A stretch of 64,000 bases of DNA from Cryptomeria japonica (Eukaryota; Streptophyta; Pinopsida; Cupressales; Cupressaceae). The notes under the pieces were generated by a model. It was not told the origin of the DNA. It did no database searches and saw nothing but the letters and a program-made list of their open reading frames with translations. Each line of letters opens with the position of its first letter. Position 1 is the stretch's first letter. Location of the stretch: NCBI RefSeq assembly GCF_030272615.1, contig NC_081410.1, positions 223,811,415-223,875,414 of the forward strand, written 5' to 3'. Positions 34,443 to 45,637 of this stretch are shown here, piece after piece. A program made the translations under genes and the position numbers.

Positions 34443-37400
34443 TCAACTAGATCCCTGTAACCGGTTGGTTACAATTTGAAAAAGTTCTGCAAGTACAAAA
34501 TTTAGGCTCTCAGTGAACCTTTCACTATCCTTCAATGTTGCTTCTATCCTTTGTATTGTACCGGTCAGTATGTGCATTTTCTCTTCTGGTGTCTTCAGTC
34601 CTAGAACAGGTCCCTCAGATGTCTCTTTTCTCAAAGAGATGAGGATGTCAAGTTTCGGACTGAGTCTGCATTTCAGTTCCTTAGCCTTGGACTTTATTTT
34701 TTCCTTCTCTTTTTCAAATTTTTCAATTTTCTCTTCAAAGCCTGCTATTTCCTGCTCTATAACCAATATGGTTTCTGATGAATCGATGAGATTATCAGCT
34801 ATATCATTTATGTCTTTCTGCACTTTATTGATTTTCTTGTTGATATCCATTGTCAAAATATCAGTCTTCCATGTGTCTTTGTATAACTCTTTGAATTCCA
34901 TTATTGTTTTGCTAAGTGTCGGTAAAAGGGTATCAATGTGTCCCATGCACTTCTTTATTGACTTATCAAATAATTTCTCCTTTTCCTTGTTCATTTTCTC
35001 ACTAAATGTCTCCTCATTAATCTGATCAACTGTCAATAAGTTGTCGATGATATACTTAGACAATGCATCTAATTGACTCAAAGAATCTTTATTTTCCACA
35101 TTGCACTTAGGTGCAATCAATTTCAATAAAGGAATTGTGTCATCAATATCCTTGTATGCAAGTGCATTGCAATCTGTTATTTTCTTGATGGAATCCAATA
35201 ATACCTCTATTACATTTGTCAATCTAAATTCTATGAAGGAAGAACCAGATAATTGTCCAGCTACCTTAACAATCTGCATTCCGTTGATGTGAGTAACCTC
35301 TTTTCTTATGTTGACCTCTGGTAGGTCAGTCTGAGTCTGCATCTCAACTAGAAAAGGTTTGGGTTTCTCAGTTGTTGTCGGTGGCACTGTCTCTGTCTCA
35401 ACCTTTTTCTCTTCATATTTCTCAGAATGTACCTCATTTTTTTTCTCTGTGCTTTCTTCTGTTGGTTGCTTTGATGAAGTTTCAGTATTTACTGTCGGTT
35501 TCTCAGTATGCACCTCTGAACTGTTCATTTCTAGTTTTTCTAACTCTGTGGGTTTTTTAGTGTGTGCATCAATTAATATTCCAGTACCAAGGGGATCATT
35601 TGATAGTTCAGTATGTGTTTCAACCCCAATTTCAATATTTCCATCTATATGTTCAACATGTGTTTCCATTTCAGTATTCTTAGTTGGTGGCTCAGTTGTC
35701 ACATCTTTCTTCTTAGTGGTTTCGTTATCAACCACAATGTTTACCTCTTGTGTATCAATGTTCATTGTATATAACACTTTTGAATCAGGATTGGTGTCCT
35801 CATGTGTTGATTCCAACTCAACATTATCAGTTGTCGATGGTGTATCAATAATCTGTACTGGTGGAGTATCAGAAGAAGGTGGGGGTAAGTTGTCTATCAC
35901 TTTTATGCTTAGAGGTCCACCTACCTTGCCTTTACCTTTGTCCTTATCCTTTTGGTAAACTCTGAAAGATTTGGGTTGTTTAAGTTCTTCTTGCTTTTCT
36001 TTCTCCAAAAAGAAGATATCCCATTTATTCGTTGTCTCTTCAGATATTTCATTCACTCTGCCAGCCATTAAAGCTATATGTCGGTGACCAGTGGAAAATA
36101 CAGTCATGTTTACCTCACTTATGAGTTCATCAATTTCTTCTGCTGATTTCACTGGGTGAACTGCAAGCAGTTTTTCTATCTTTATCTTCTTATCCAGTTC
36201 CACAATGGCTAATCTCTTTGCATCTAGTCTTCTATACAAGTCACTTGGTAGACCATCTACAACTTCTATCAAAAATTTCTTATATATGTCAAAGTGTAGA
36301 ATAACACTGTGTTCTATGCTTTCTTTTTCTTCATTGGTAAAAGTACTATACAATTTGCTGACATTTGACAAGTTTCCATCATCTGTTATTTCATTCAAAA
36401 GATTTTCTAAAGGAGGAATAACCAGTTTTTCTTTCTTCTTCCTTGGTGTCATTTTCTTTGTCGGGAGCCTTACTACCTGTTGTTTCCTTCTTGTTCTCTT
36501 TGTTGTAGGAGCGGGTATCGGTGAAGGTTTTCTTTTCCTTTCTACTCTCTTAAACTTAGCTGGGATTTCACTGTCAGATGAAGTTCCAACCAGTGAAAGA
36601 TGAGCTTCTGGTTGTATCCCTTCCAGGTCACTTTCCTTAATACTAGTGAAATTCAATATGTTTTCCTTAATCTCTTTTGCCTGTTTTATTGCTTTTCTGA
36701 TGGTTTGTTCTCTTTTCTTCCTTCGTTTAAGGGTCTGTACATTGCTCTCAATGGTTTTAGTATTTCCAAATATTTCCTCTTTAGGTTCTTTAGGGGCTTC
36801 AGGTAGGGCTTTAGCATATGTTTCAATTATGTTTTCATCTGCCTCATAACCCATTTCTATCACCCAAATAGTTCTAGGAACCACTGCTTCCATCCAGATT
36901 TCATCTTTCTTTATAACAAAACATATCTCTTTCTGATATTTGTCAACTATTTTTTAAGATAATCTTTCCCTAGTCTTCGTTCTAGCCTTAAATACCTGAA
37001 AGTATTCAATTATGTTCTTTTCCCTAACATTTCCTATGTTGGCAAAGATATCCAAAAGTTGTTTTCCTACTGATATATCAAAACCAGATTATTTTCTACC
37101 TATACCGAGAACTTCCTTAGTAATGTATAGCATTAGGCATACAAGTAAATTTCCAAATCTGAAAGTACCTTTCTTGTCATCTTTAATTTTCTTTAGGTTG
37201 TCAATTAGTTCATCCTTTAGCCATTCACATATGTCAATCTTAGTGTTACGGTTCACCATGTCATAAGCACTCTTCATACATAAACTAGAAATAGAGTTTA
37301 ATCTGTTAGCATGTGTAGTCTTGTATCCTAGTATCATGCTAATGAATCTGACATTTATATCTTTGACATCATTGACTCTCAAGGTCCTGTTGTCATGGGT

Positions 37401-37870
37401 TGCACTGGTTAGGGTCATCACAGTGTTGTTTGGAACCTTTTTTAGTTTTATCAAGCTTGCTACGCTTCTCTTGTAATCTTATGGATGGAGTCAAGCCAAA
37501 AGAATTCCCCATGAACTTTGCTAAGTACAATTCTTACAACTTCCTTGGAAAAATCAGGAATGCTAAGTATCTCCATAAAACCTAGGGTTTCAATTATCTT
37601 GTGTTTTGATTTCACATTACCATTTTCATCACAAATTACAGTCCTATACATGTTCATTATCTCATCAGCACCAAGTTCCTCAATATGACAATGTATGTAT
37701 ATCCTAGGGTCTTTAGCATAAGCAACTCCTTTGGGTATTTTAGAGAATGCTCCTAGGGTATCATCCTGCTTTGCTATTTCGGGTATGATCTTAAATATGG
37801 GCCTAGGGTGTTTAATCACTTCAATAACAGTAGGGTTTGCAATGAATTCAGGTGCAGAGGAGGAAGTCAT
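34443..37870 (-). pseudogene. Element D second protein: globular N-part, charged linker, long coiled coil
   Basis: From MTSSSAPEFIANPT at 37870 the frame runs to 37460, shifts, runs on to 37089, meets two stops, and then is open for 816 codons (36893-34443). The N-part has FFWLDSIHKITREA and ICEWLKDELIDNLKKIKDDK, a pattern of a helix-rich globular domain. A basic stretch (RKRKPSP, KRTRRKQQ, RKKKEK) looks like a nuclear localisation signal. A Thr/Glu-rich linker of about 250 residues follows, then a heptad-rich coiled coil with KINKVQKDINDIADNL and EKIEKFEKEKEKIKSKAKEL. No enzyme motif is seen. The position where pol would be suggests an accessory or structural protein. I do not recognise the family; element F has a decayed copy. 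Confidence 0.7.
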
Positions 37871-37882
37871 TTGATAAATACC

Positions 37883-38104
37883 TTAATCTTCCTTTAGGTT
37901 TGAATGCTTGATAGGCTTTGCTTCACTTCTCGTTGTGGATGCCTTCGCTTGGGTTTTTTTTCGCACTCTAGGAAATTTGAATGCTAGGTGAGCGAAAAGA
38001 GTGAAAAACACTTGCTTTATAATGTCATTTCCTTCAACTACCATAATAAATGCCTGTCGGTTAAGTGAAAACTTAACTTGTCTACCGGTAAAGAAGCATT
38101 TCAT
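37883..38104 (-). pseudogene. Short frame upstream of D's second protein
   Basis: 73 codons, MKCFFTGRQVKFSLN to SNLKED, in the same phase as the start of the 37870 frame and separated from it by one stop. It may be an upstream extension of that protein or spacer. The content is basic with KKTQAKASTTR near the end. Function unknown. Confidence 0.4.
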
Positions 38105-38214
38105 CTTCTTACCATCAACCGAGGGTTAACTAGCATGATTTTCAATTAGTTGCTATACCCCCAAGGGATTTCTTTTCAGTTAGATGAAGAATCTCCTATC
38201 GGTGGAGTGATAGT

Positions 38215-39286
38215 TTATTCTACTGGTGAAGGAATAGCCTCATCAACATTCTGATCTGTCTTTCTAATCCATTGTTTTGAAAATTCTTTCTTTACCTCAT
38301 CAACCTTTTCTTTACCTTTCAAACTGGGTCCTTTGTTACTTGCTTGTGATGCCTTACTTCTACAGAATTTTCCAATATGTCCAATCTTGTTACAAGCATA
38401 ACAAGTCACAATATTTTTCTGAATAGCTTTTCCATATCCTATGTCCATATGTGTTCTGCATTGATTAGATAAGTGTCCAAAACATCCACAAACATAACAT
38501 CTTACATTCATTCTACAATTTTTTGAATTATGACCAATTTTGTTGCATTTAGAATATTGACCAGTGGGTGTATTAGTGTTCTGATAGTTTCTAGATCTAC
38601 ATTGATTTTCTCTATGACCATACTTGTTACAGTTAAAGCATTTCCCATTAAATTTGTAGGCATTAGGTTGTCTTACGGGTTTACTATGATCATGAATGTT
38701 TGTAGTATCAGAGCTTTCACCAACTTCAAAGCCAAGTCCATTAGTATCTCCATTAGGTTTATGATTTTTCAGCATATCATCAAGTTCTTCTGAACTTTTC
38801 TTAAATTTCTCTTTATGTTGATTTGCAGTAGCCAACTCATTTTCCAAGAAATCGTTTTGTCTCATGAGTTCAGTTTTATCATGTTCCAAGTGAATCAAAC
38901 CTGTCTTTAACATATCATTTTCATGACTGAGTCTTAGATTTTCATTTCCAGCATCATTGATTCTCCTAGCCAAGTCATCTTGATTCTTCTTTTTGTCTTT
39001 AATGTCTTTACAAAATCTCATAGTCATATCTTGCATCTCATTCCTCAAGGTCATGTTTTCTTGCTTCATCTTGCTTACAAGATCATTAAGAGTTTCCTTT
39101 TCATCATCATCATTTTGTATCTTCTCATGAAGTTCTCTTCTTTTGCTTCTAGCAATAGTAAGATTCTCTTGAACTCCTTGAATGATTTCATCTGCAACCT
39201 TTAGATCATCTTCAAGTGATATTCTTCAAATTTTTTGCATCATAATTTGCAAGAGTTGTTTCCAATTGCTTTCTCAAGTTATCCAT
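38215..39286 (-). pseudogene. Element D first protein: coiled coil plus four CCHC zinc knuckles
   Basis: Begins at the ATG at 39286 (MDNLRKQLETTLANYDAKN), has one frameshift near 39229 and is then open to 38215. The first 200 residues are heptad-rich (NENLRLSHENDMLKTGL, NDFLENELATANQHKEKF). Four knuckles of the form CX2CX4HX4C follow: CFNCNKYGHRENQC, a second whose first Cys is replaced (YSKCNKIGHNSKNC), CYVCGCFGHLSNQC and CYACNKIGHIGKFC. This resembles the C-terminal part of the gag protein of SIRE/Maximus-type Copia elements but lacks a capsid N-domain. It probably binds element RNA. Confidence 0.75.
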
Positions 39287-39342
39287 TTGTACTGGTGTTA
39301 GAATCTCCCTCAAGCTGTTAGGATTTTGAAAAAAGAGGATCA

Positions 39343-39355
39343 GGCTCTGATACCA
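39343..39355 (-). other. Element D primer-binding site
   Basis: Minus-strand TGGTATCAGAGCC, the canonical plant tRNA-iMet complement, two bases inside the 5' LTR. Confidence 0.92.
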
Positions 39356-39357
39356 AT

Positions 39358-40110
39358 TGTTAGGATTCCCAAAGATACTGAGAAGGGGGGTGAATTAGTA
39401 TCTAACCAGTTAACAGACTTTATGATCTTATTAAACAAATTGCATTCCAAAACAGTGTACTGGTAAATAAGAATTAATGCAGTAAATAAGAACAATAAGC
39501 ACAACATAGAAAGCACACCATAACACAAGATTTTTAACGAGGAAACCCAGTGTGGGAAAACCTCAGTGGGATTTTTGACCCACAATATTCACTCACTGGC
39601 CAATGAATGGATATTACTTACAATAGGGGCCTGCACATGCAGGAAGGCCAACTACCTAAATCTCACTGCTTAATTACAAAAGGAAGTCTCACTTACTTAC
39701 AAAATGGATTATGCAAATCCAATATAATGTACTACTTTAGTTCAGCATTTGCTATGCTAGTTTCAGTACTAGTTTAAGCTCATACAATAAGCATAAACCT
39801 TACTCCAAAATCTACCTTGATATTTGCACATTACTTCTACAATAATCTTTCCATTGTTGCATCTATAATGATCTACAAGATCTCATACTTATATATGAGT
39901 CTTATTACAATTTGCCTTGTCGGCTTACAAAAAGATATTACAAATAAATATTGAATGCCACTTATCATCTTTGCCACTACCGATAAACTATTTGTTAGTA
40001 TAGAGTTTGTCGGTGTCGGAGCCTACCAGTGCCATAGGATTGCAAGGTTGCCATCAATGACATTACCTTCAATCACCTACAATTTCTCATTGGAGTGTCC
40101 AATGCCAACA
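39358..40110 (-). repeat. Element D 5' LTR (753 bp)
   Basis: Starts TGTTAGGATTCCC and ends ATGCCAACA. Equal in length to the left LTR but visibly diverged from it, so D is older than L. Confidence 0.92.
39888..39899 (-). promoter_or_regulatory. Candidate TATA box of element D
   Basis: Minus-strand CTCATATATAAG in the middle of the 5' LTR, conserved at about 34010-34021 in the 3' LTR and in the fragment near position 10-20. Its placement fits an LTR promoter. Confidence 0.5.
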
Positions 40111-40244
40111 CTCTCTGCATAGATTACTAAACTTAGTAATCTCAATATACCCAAAAGATCATCACCTCGAGCCCATCAATCAACTATTATTGATTTGCCA
40201 TTAATTCATTCTTAGTCCTCTATCAACTTCTACATTCATTGGGT
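40111..40244. repeat. Right copy of the 134-bp direct repeat flanking element D
   Basis: Starts CTCTCTGCATAGATTAC immediately after D's LTR and ends TCATTGGGT, then continues into unrelated sequence. Gap-free partner of 33355-33488. Confidence 0.9.
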
Positions 40245-40954
40245 CAACCAACTTCCATACTGAAGTCCACCATCACCAACTTGTGCAAAATCAAATCTGT
40301 TATGTGACCTCTGGAAACCACATGTCCTCATTATCATCGTCCAAGTCACTCAGTCATTCGTAATCAGCATCCTTGTGGACTATTGGGCTACCCAGACCAG
40401 TTGAACTTCATGTTGTGAATAACCTTCATGTTATGTAGACATGTAACACATATCGGGTTAACAATAAACACTTATCCCGATTTATTCTATCTTTTTTATT
40501 TTTCTTTCTTCATGTTCATCCCCATACTTATCATGAAGTCGCATTGTTCACATGCTATCAAAATATTTTTAACTATCAGGCTAACATCTCGCATCTACTT
40601 CACCTTCACAACTTATCCTGATGACCTTGTGAAGCATTTGTTCCCTTACATCGGCATTAGTTATTCCGATGAAATCTTCACCTTCAATTTCACCTTATCA
40701 ACATAATTTATCCCGAACAAAGAATCTCCATGTTGACTGATCTTATCAACATAGGTTATCCTGAGCTGAAAAACTTCAAGCCAAATGATCACTCATTGGT
40801 ATAGTCATAACTATCAGCATAGGAAAAACTTGTTATATTGACAGAATAATTTAAATCCATGACATACTATCAGCCTCTTTTTATCAACATAGGTGTCCCT
40901 AAATGCATACTCCATAGTGATAGACTTCATTGGCATAGGATACCTAAAAATGCA
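40245..40954. other. Host sequence K, left part, with ATCGG...CCGAT motifs
   Basis: No gene. The sequence is sprinkled with copies of a short palindromic phrase, best at 40650-40670 (ATCGG, 11 nt, CCGAT). It continues at 48680 after element E and resembles 62290-64000. It is probably an unclassified repeat or LTR. Confidence 0.5.
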
Positions 40955-42158
40955 TGTTGGCAATTTAGTGGAATTGATTATGTGTTGCATTGATGCCAAC
41001 ACTAGCCGTTTGGATGCTTTACCGGTAACCTTTTGGACCTAGTAGGATGAGTGGTTTCTGGTTGTTTTGGATCTGGCATGATCCAGTAGGCTCTTGTATG
41101 ACTTGGTGATGGAATTGGCTTGTTCATGATACTCATGCTTATATTCGGTCAGTTGGTTTTGGTCTGGTGGTTGGATGCTATCCTTCTTTCTTAGAGGATT
41201 AGTTTCTGGTTCCGGCAAAGGGTTTCACCAGTAGAGCTTTTGATGAAGATCTTTGATGAATTGCATAAGTGGTGTTGGTGCAAATTCTGGTGGAGTTTCA
41301 GGGTGTTGTTGATGATCATGTTCAAGACTTGGCGGATGGAGATCATTGTTGTAGCGTGTGGAGCTATACTGGGTCCCGATTGATCTGGGTTATAGACCGA
41401 CTAATGTAACGTGTGGATTGGACCTCTTGATGTATTTTAGGGATGTCTTATGAGTTGGATAATATTTGTTTGGTCTAAGGCCAACATGGTTTGTAATTAT
41501 GTAATTGCTTTATTAGCTGATGGCCGACCTAATTATTTATGGTTGAGGGTTTGTATATATAGATGTAAAATCTCATTATAGATCATCATGGTTATGTTAG
41601 AGGTCTAGGTCAAGGAATGTAATGTGTGAATAATGTAATATCATTCAGGCAGAGGATTTAGTCGATCATTAGAGATCAAATTGGGTGTATGTAAGAGGAT
41701 ATAGTCCTTCGATATTAAGCATAACTAGAACTGTATTCAGGCATAGGAGATGTTATCTTTTGCAGTTTGACAGTTCTCCGAATTGTAGTCTGGATTTCTA
41801 TGTAGTCAGTGAGGCTCCTTTTGTGATGAGTAGTGCGCTCTAGGTTGTTGGCCTTCTTGCAAGTGTAGGCCCCTCAATTGTAATTTGCATACTTACTACA
41901 GAAGTATTATCTGACTATGGGCAGGCTTCCCATCATGGTTTTTCTATTTACTGGGTTTTCCATGTATAAATATTGGTGTCATGTGGATGGCTTTTATTCT
42001 CTGATTATTGTTTATGCTTAATTGGTTTAACTGCTATTTCGGTATCAATTTTTTGGGTTTTGGTATTAAAGCTTTAAATTGCTAATAGTTTCAGTGGTCT
42101 CTGACAACTGATTCATCCCCCTTCTCAATTGTCTTCCGGTTATTTGAATTGTCTAATA
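40955..42158 (+). repeat. Element E 5' LTR (1204 bp)
   Basis: Starts TGTTGGCAATTTAGTGG and ends TTGTCTAATA (CA changed to TA). TATATATA at 41554-41561 is a likely TATA box. The shared GGGTTTTCCATG block is at about 41954 and CATCCCCCTTCTCA at about 42114. Confidence 0.9.
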
Positions 42159-42160
42159 AT

Positions 42161-42172
42161 TGTTATTAGAGC
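42161..42172 (+). other. Element E primer-binding site (degenerate)
   Basis: TGTTATTAGAGC, two bases past the LTR, versus the canonical TGGTATCAGAGC. Confidence 0.8.
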
Positions 42173-42216
42173 TTTGGTCCTCTCTACAGAAAGCATAACC
42201 GCTTGAGGAAGATCCT

Positions 42217-43204
42217 ATGGTTACTAACAGTTCAAGTTCATCCAGTTCTTCTGGAGCTATCTTTCAGAGAGATATTATGAGGCTTGATGAAACAAATCAC
42301 ACAGTATGCAAGATTGAGATGGAGACTCATTTGAGATGCCTTGGCAAGGATATTTGGGAGATCACACATAATAGTGTCACACCTTACAATCTGGGATCTG
42401 GTAATCCTCCTCCGGCAAACTTGGACAAGGAGCTTGAGAATGATTGTAGAGAAAGAGAAGCCCTCTTGTGTGCACTTTTTGATCAACAAATAATGGGATT
42501 AACCGACAAATCATCTAGAAAGGTTATATGGGATAAGTTGGAGACTCTTAATGAAGGTGACCCTACAGTGAAGATTGCTAAACTTGATAGTTACTGGGTG
42601 AGATATAAAAACCTGAAGATGGAAGAAGATGAAAGGATTACTGCATTCATTGAAAGGGTAAATGAGATTGCTATGGGGATTCAAAGTTGCGGTGGAACTT
42701 CAAGTGAAGACAAAATGAAGGATACTGATATTAATGAATTAAGAACAATGGCTAATACATCTATCAATAGAGATACTTTGGTTGGGAAACTATCTTCTTT
42801 TGAGATTGAAGAATTTGGACCTTCTGGAGCTGTGAAGATTGATCCTACTTTTCATGCATCTATATCTACAACCGATAAGAAAGATTGGAAAGCTTTATAT
42901 GCAAAGGAATTATAAGATATGAAGAGAGAAGATGATGAGTTTGAGCAACTTGAAGCACTATTTTCTTAAAGAGTACCTAAAGGACCGGTAGGAAGTAAGT
43001 ATGAAGGAAAAGCACCTTTTACACGTTTTACATGTAATAAGATTGGTCATTTTGCATCTATATGTATTGAAAGAATTAAAGATTTGAAGAAAGAGCTAGA
43101 AGATCATTTAAGCCTAACGGAGACAAATCATGCTACATAGAGGATGAGGAAGGCATTATTGATTCTGATGATGAACTGGCAAAAGACTCTGCTAGTGGTT
43201 TGAG
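42217..43204 (+). pseudogene. Element E gag
   Basis: The ATG at 42217 (MVTNSSSSSS) opens a 232-codon frame to TAA at 42913 with a UBN2-type capsid: CLGKDIWEITHNSV, KVIWDKLETLNEGDPTVK and ERVNEIAMGIQSCGG. The phase then continues through two stops to a knuckle, TRFTCNKIGHFASIC, whose first Cys is Arg. The last part is cut by a solo LTR. Confidence 0.87.
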
Positions 43205-43990
43205 TGTTAGGATTCCCAAAGATACTGAGAGGGGGGGTGAATCGGTATCTGACCAGTTAGTGAATTTTCTAAACTTATTATATGAAAATCATTCCAAAAC
43301 TGTGTACCGGTAAACCGAAATTAATGCAGTAAAAAAGAATAATAAGCACAACATGAAAGACACACCATAACACAATATTTTAACGAGGAAACTCAATGTG
43401 GGAAAAACCTCGGTGGGATTTGTGACCCATAATATTTGCTTACTAGCCAATAAGAGAATATTACTGTTACAATAGGGGCCTGCACATGCATGAAGGCCAA
43501 GTGCCTAGAGCTCACTACTCAGTTACAAAAGAAGTCTCACTGACTTACAAAAATGGATTATGAAAATCCAATGTCATGTACTACTTTAGATCAGCATCTG
43601 CTATGCCAAGTTCAATGTTGGTTTAAGCTTTGTAATAATCATAAACCCTTATCCAAGATCTACCTTACAATTTGCACATTAGGTCTGTAATAATCTAACC
43701 ATGTCCTCTTCTCCTAAATGATTTACAAGATCTCATACTTATATGAGTCTTATTAAAATCCACCATGTCATCTTACAAAAAGATTTTACAATTAAATACA
43801 AAATACAATTAAACAAAATTCTTGTCGGCCATGGTGTCGGTAATCAATCTTTTCAGTGTTGGTGAACTGTATGCCGGTGTAGAGTCTACCAATGCCGATG
43901 CCTGCTGGCAACATATGATTGTAAGGTTGTCATCAATGACAAAACCTTCAATCACCTACAATTTCTCATTGGAGTGTGCATTTTCCAACA
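43205..43990 (-). mobile_element. Family-D solo LTR in E's gag-protease junction
   Basis: Starts TGTTAGGATTCCC and ends TTTTCCAACA. The flanks are TTGAG and TCCAG, each one base from TTCAG, consistent with a decayed target duplication. It interrupts the polyprotein between SGL and SNGKE. Confidence 0.85.
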
Positions 43991-45637
43991 TCCAGCAATG
44001 GGAAGGAAGATGATCTAGCACTGGAAGTGAATGTACGTGAAGACAAGGCACTTGCTACTAAATCTGAAGACAAGGATGAATGGGTAATTGACAGCAGTTA
44101 TTCACATCATATGACTAGAGATAAAGGTAAGTTTCTATCTTTGCAAGAATTTGATGGTAGTCTACTTAGATTTGGAGATGGAAAAGCATGTATGATCAAA
44201 GGAAAAGGACCTATATCATTGGATGGTAAGAACAATATTGACAATGTTTATTATGTTGAAGGTTCAAGGCATAATCTTTTGAGTATAGGAAAATTGGTAG
44301 ATAGGGGATTTCAATTAGAGTTCAAGGATAGAAAATACAAAATCATTAACAAATCTGGTTTGGAAATTGCAACTGGTACACAAACAAAAGGTAATATATT
44401 TCATTTAAACTCTGGTGAGAAGACATGTTTGATTACACATATTGATGAGAGTTGGCTATGGCATAAAAGGTTATGTCATGTGAATTTTTATTGCATTGTG
44501 AAGATCAGTTCAACTAAGGCAGTTAGGGATATACCTAAGATTATGAAGCCCTATAATCTGGTATGTAAAGAATGTCAAATGGGTAAACAAGTTAGAACCT
44601 CTTTTAGGAGTATACAAGATAAATCAAATTATATTCTTGATCTTATTCATACTGAATTGTGTGGCCCTGCTAGAATTAAAAGTTTTCAAGGTGATAGATA
44701 TTTCATGCTAATCATTGATGATTATTCTAGAATGATGTGGGTTACTTTTCTAAAAGAAAAATCTGAAGCATTTGAAAATTTTAAAATCTTTAAGGCTAAA
44801 GTGGAAACTGAGACAAGATTAAAGATTAAATGTCTGAGGCCAGATCATGGTGGAGAATTAACATCTAGTGAGTTTAATAACTTTTGTGAGAATCATGGTA
44901 TAAGAAGACAATTTTATGTTCATCGGATACCTCAGCAAAATGGAGTTGTGGAAAGGAAGAACAAAACTATCTTGGATGTTGCTAGAACAATGGTGATGGA
45001 AGCTAGTCTACCTCATATCTACTTGAGAGAAGTGGTGAGTATAGTAGTTTATGCATTCAACAGAGTACATATCAAAAGAGAAACCAGTAAGACACCTTAT
45101 GAATTATGGTTTGCCAATACACCTACAATTAAGTATTTCAAAATTTTTGGTAGTAAATGTTATATTAGGAAAGATGATATCATTGGGAAATTTGATCCTA
45201 GATGTGATGAAGGCATATTTCTTAGTTATTCTAATGAAAGCAAAGCATATAGATGTTATAACAAGAGATTGCAGAAAATTGTGGAGAGTGCTAATGTCAA
45301 AGTAGATGAGATGAACAGAAGTCAAATCACAGTTTATGAGAAGGAACCGATAGTGGAAATTATTATATTTGAACCGGTAGCACCTTTACCAGAACAAAGT
45401 GTTGAACCAATTACTCTGGCAGTATCAAAGAAATCTATAGTAACTAAAGAACAGGGAAGAGGAACAGAAAGTCAAAAGACTCCTAGGTATGTGAGATTGA
45501 ATCATTCAGAAGATCAGATCATTGGGGATAAGAGCAATGGAGTGATGACAAGAAGAAAGTTGGCAACTAATGAGGTATGTTTAATTTCACAAGTTGAACC
45601 GGTAACAGTAATTAAGGCATGTAAAAATGAATATTAG
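43991..45637 (+). pseudogene. Element E protease and integrase
   Basis: Open for about 550 codons. The protease site is VIDSSYSHHM instead of DSGC, so Gly is replaced. Integrase: WLWHKRLCHVNFYCIVKIS, VCKECQMGKQVRTSF (HHCC), then DDYSRMMWVTFLKEKS, RPDHGGELTSSEF and PQQNGVVERKNKTI with the catalytic Asp-Asp-Glu pattern largely visible. The C-terminal SYSNESKAYRCYNKRLQK and [17 protein letters not shown] follow. This is one of the two longest intact pol stretches in the window, but the protease change and later lesions make it inactive. Confidence 0.9.

Larger units (their letters stand above)
33490..40110 (-). mobile_element. Element D: non-autonomous LTR element encoding a four-knuckle protein and a large coiled-coil protein
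   Basis: LTRs of 753 bp each (33490-34242 and 39358-40110) enclose 5.1 kb. The primer site at 39343-39355 is a perfect tRNA-iMet match and the polypurine tract abuts the left LTR, so the strand is minus. No protease, integrase, RT or RNase H is present. The interior holds a gag-like coiled-coil protein with CCHC knuckles and a second frame of about 1,140 codons. It lacks a 5-bp duplication but sits between 134-bp direct repeats. Solo LTRs of the same family occur at 25017, 43205 and the window's left edge, so the family has been mobile, presumably using Copia enzymes. Confidence 0.88.

Noticed and set aside
34513-36849. Several plus-strand frames of up to 199 codons
   Set aside because: They are antisense shadows of D's 816-codon frame, Ser/Phe-rich as expected from the complement of Lys/Glu codons.
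38215-39286. D's first protein as a host CCHC RNA-binding protein
   Set aside because: It lies directly after the primer-binding site of an LTR element in gag position; retroelement origin is simpler.
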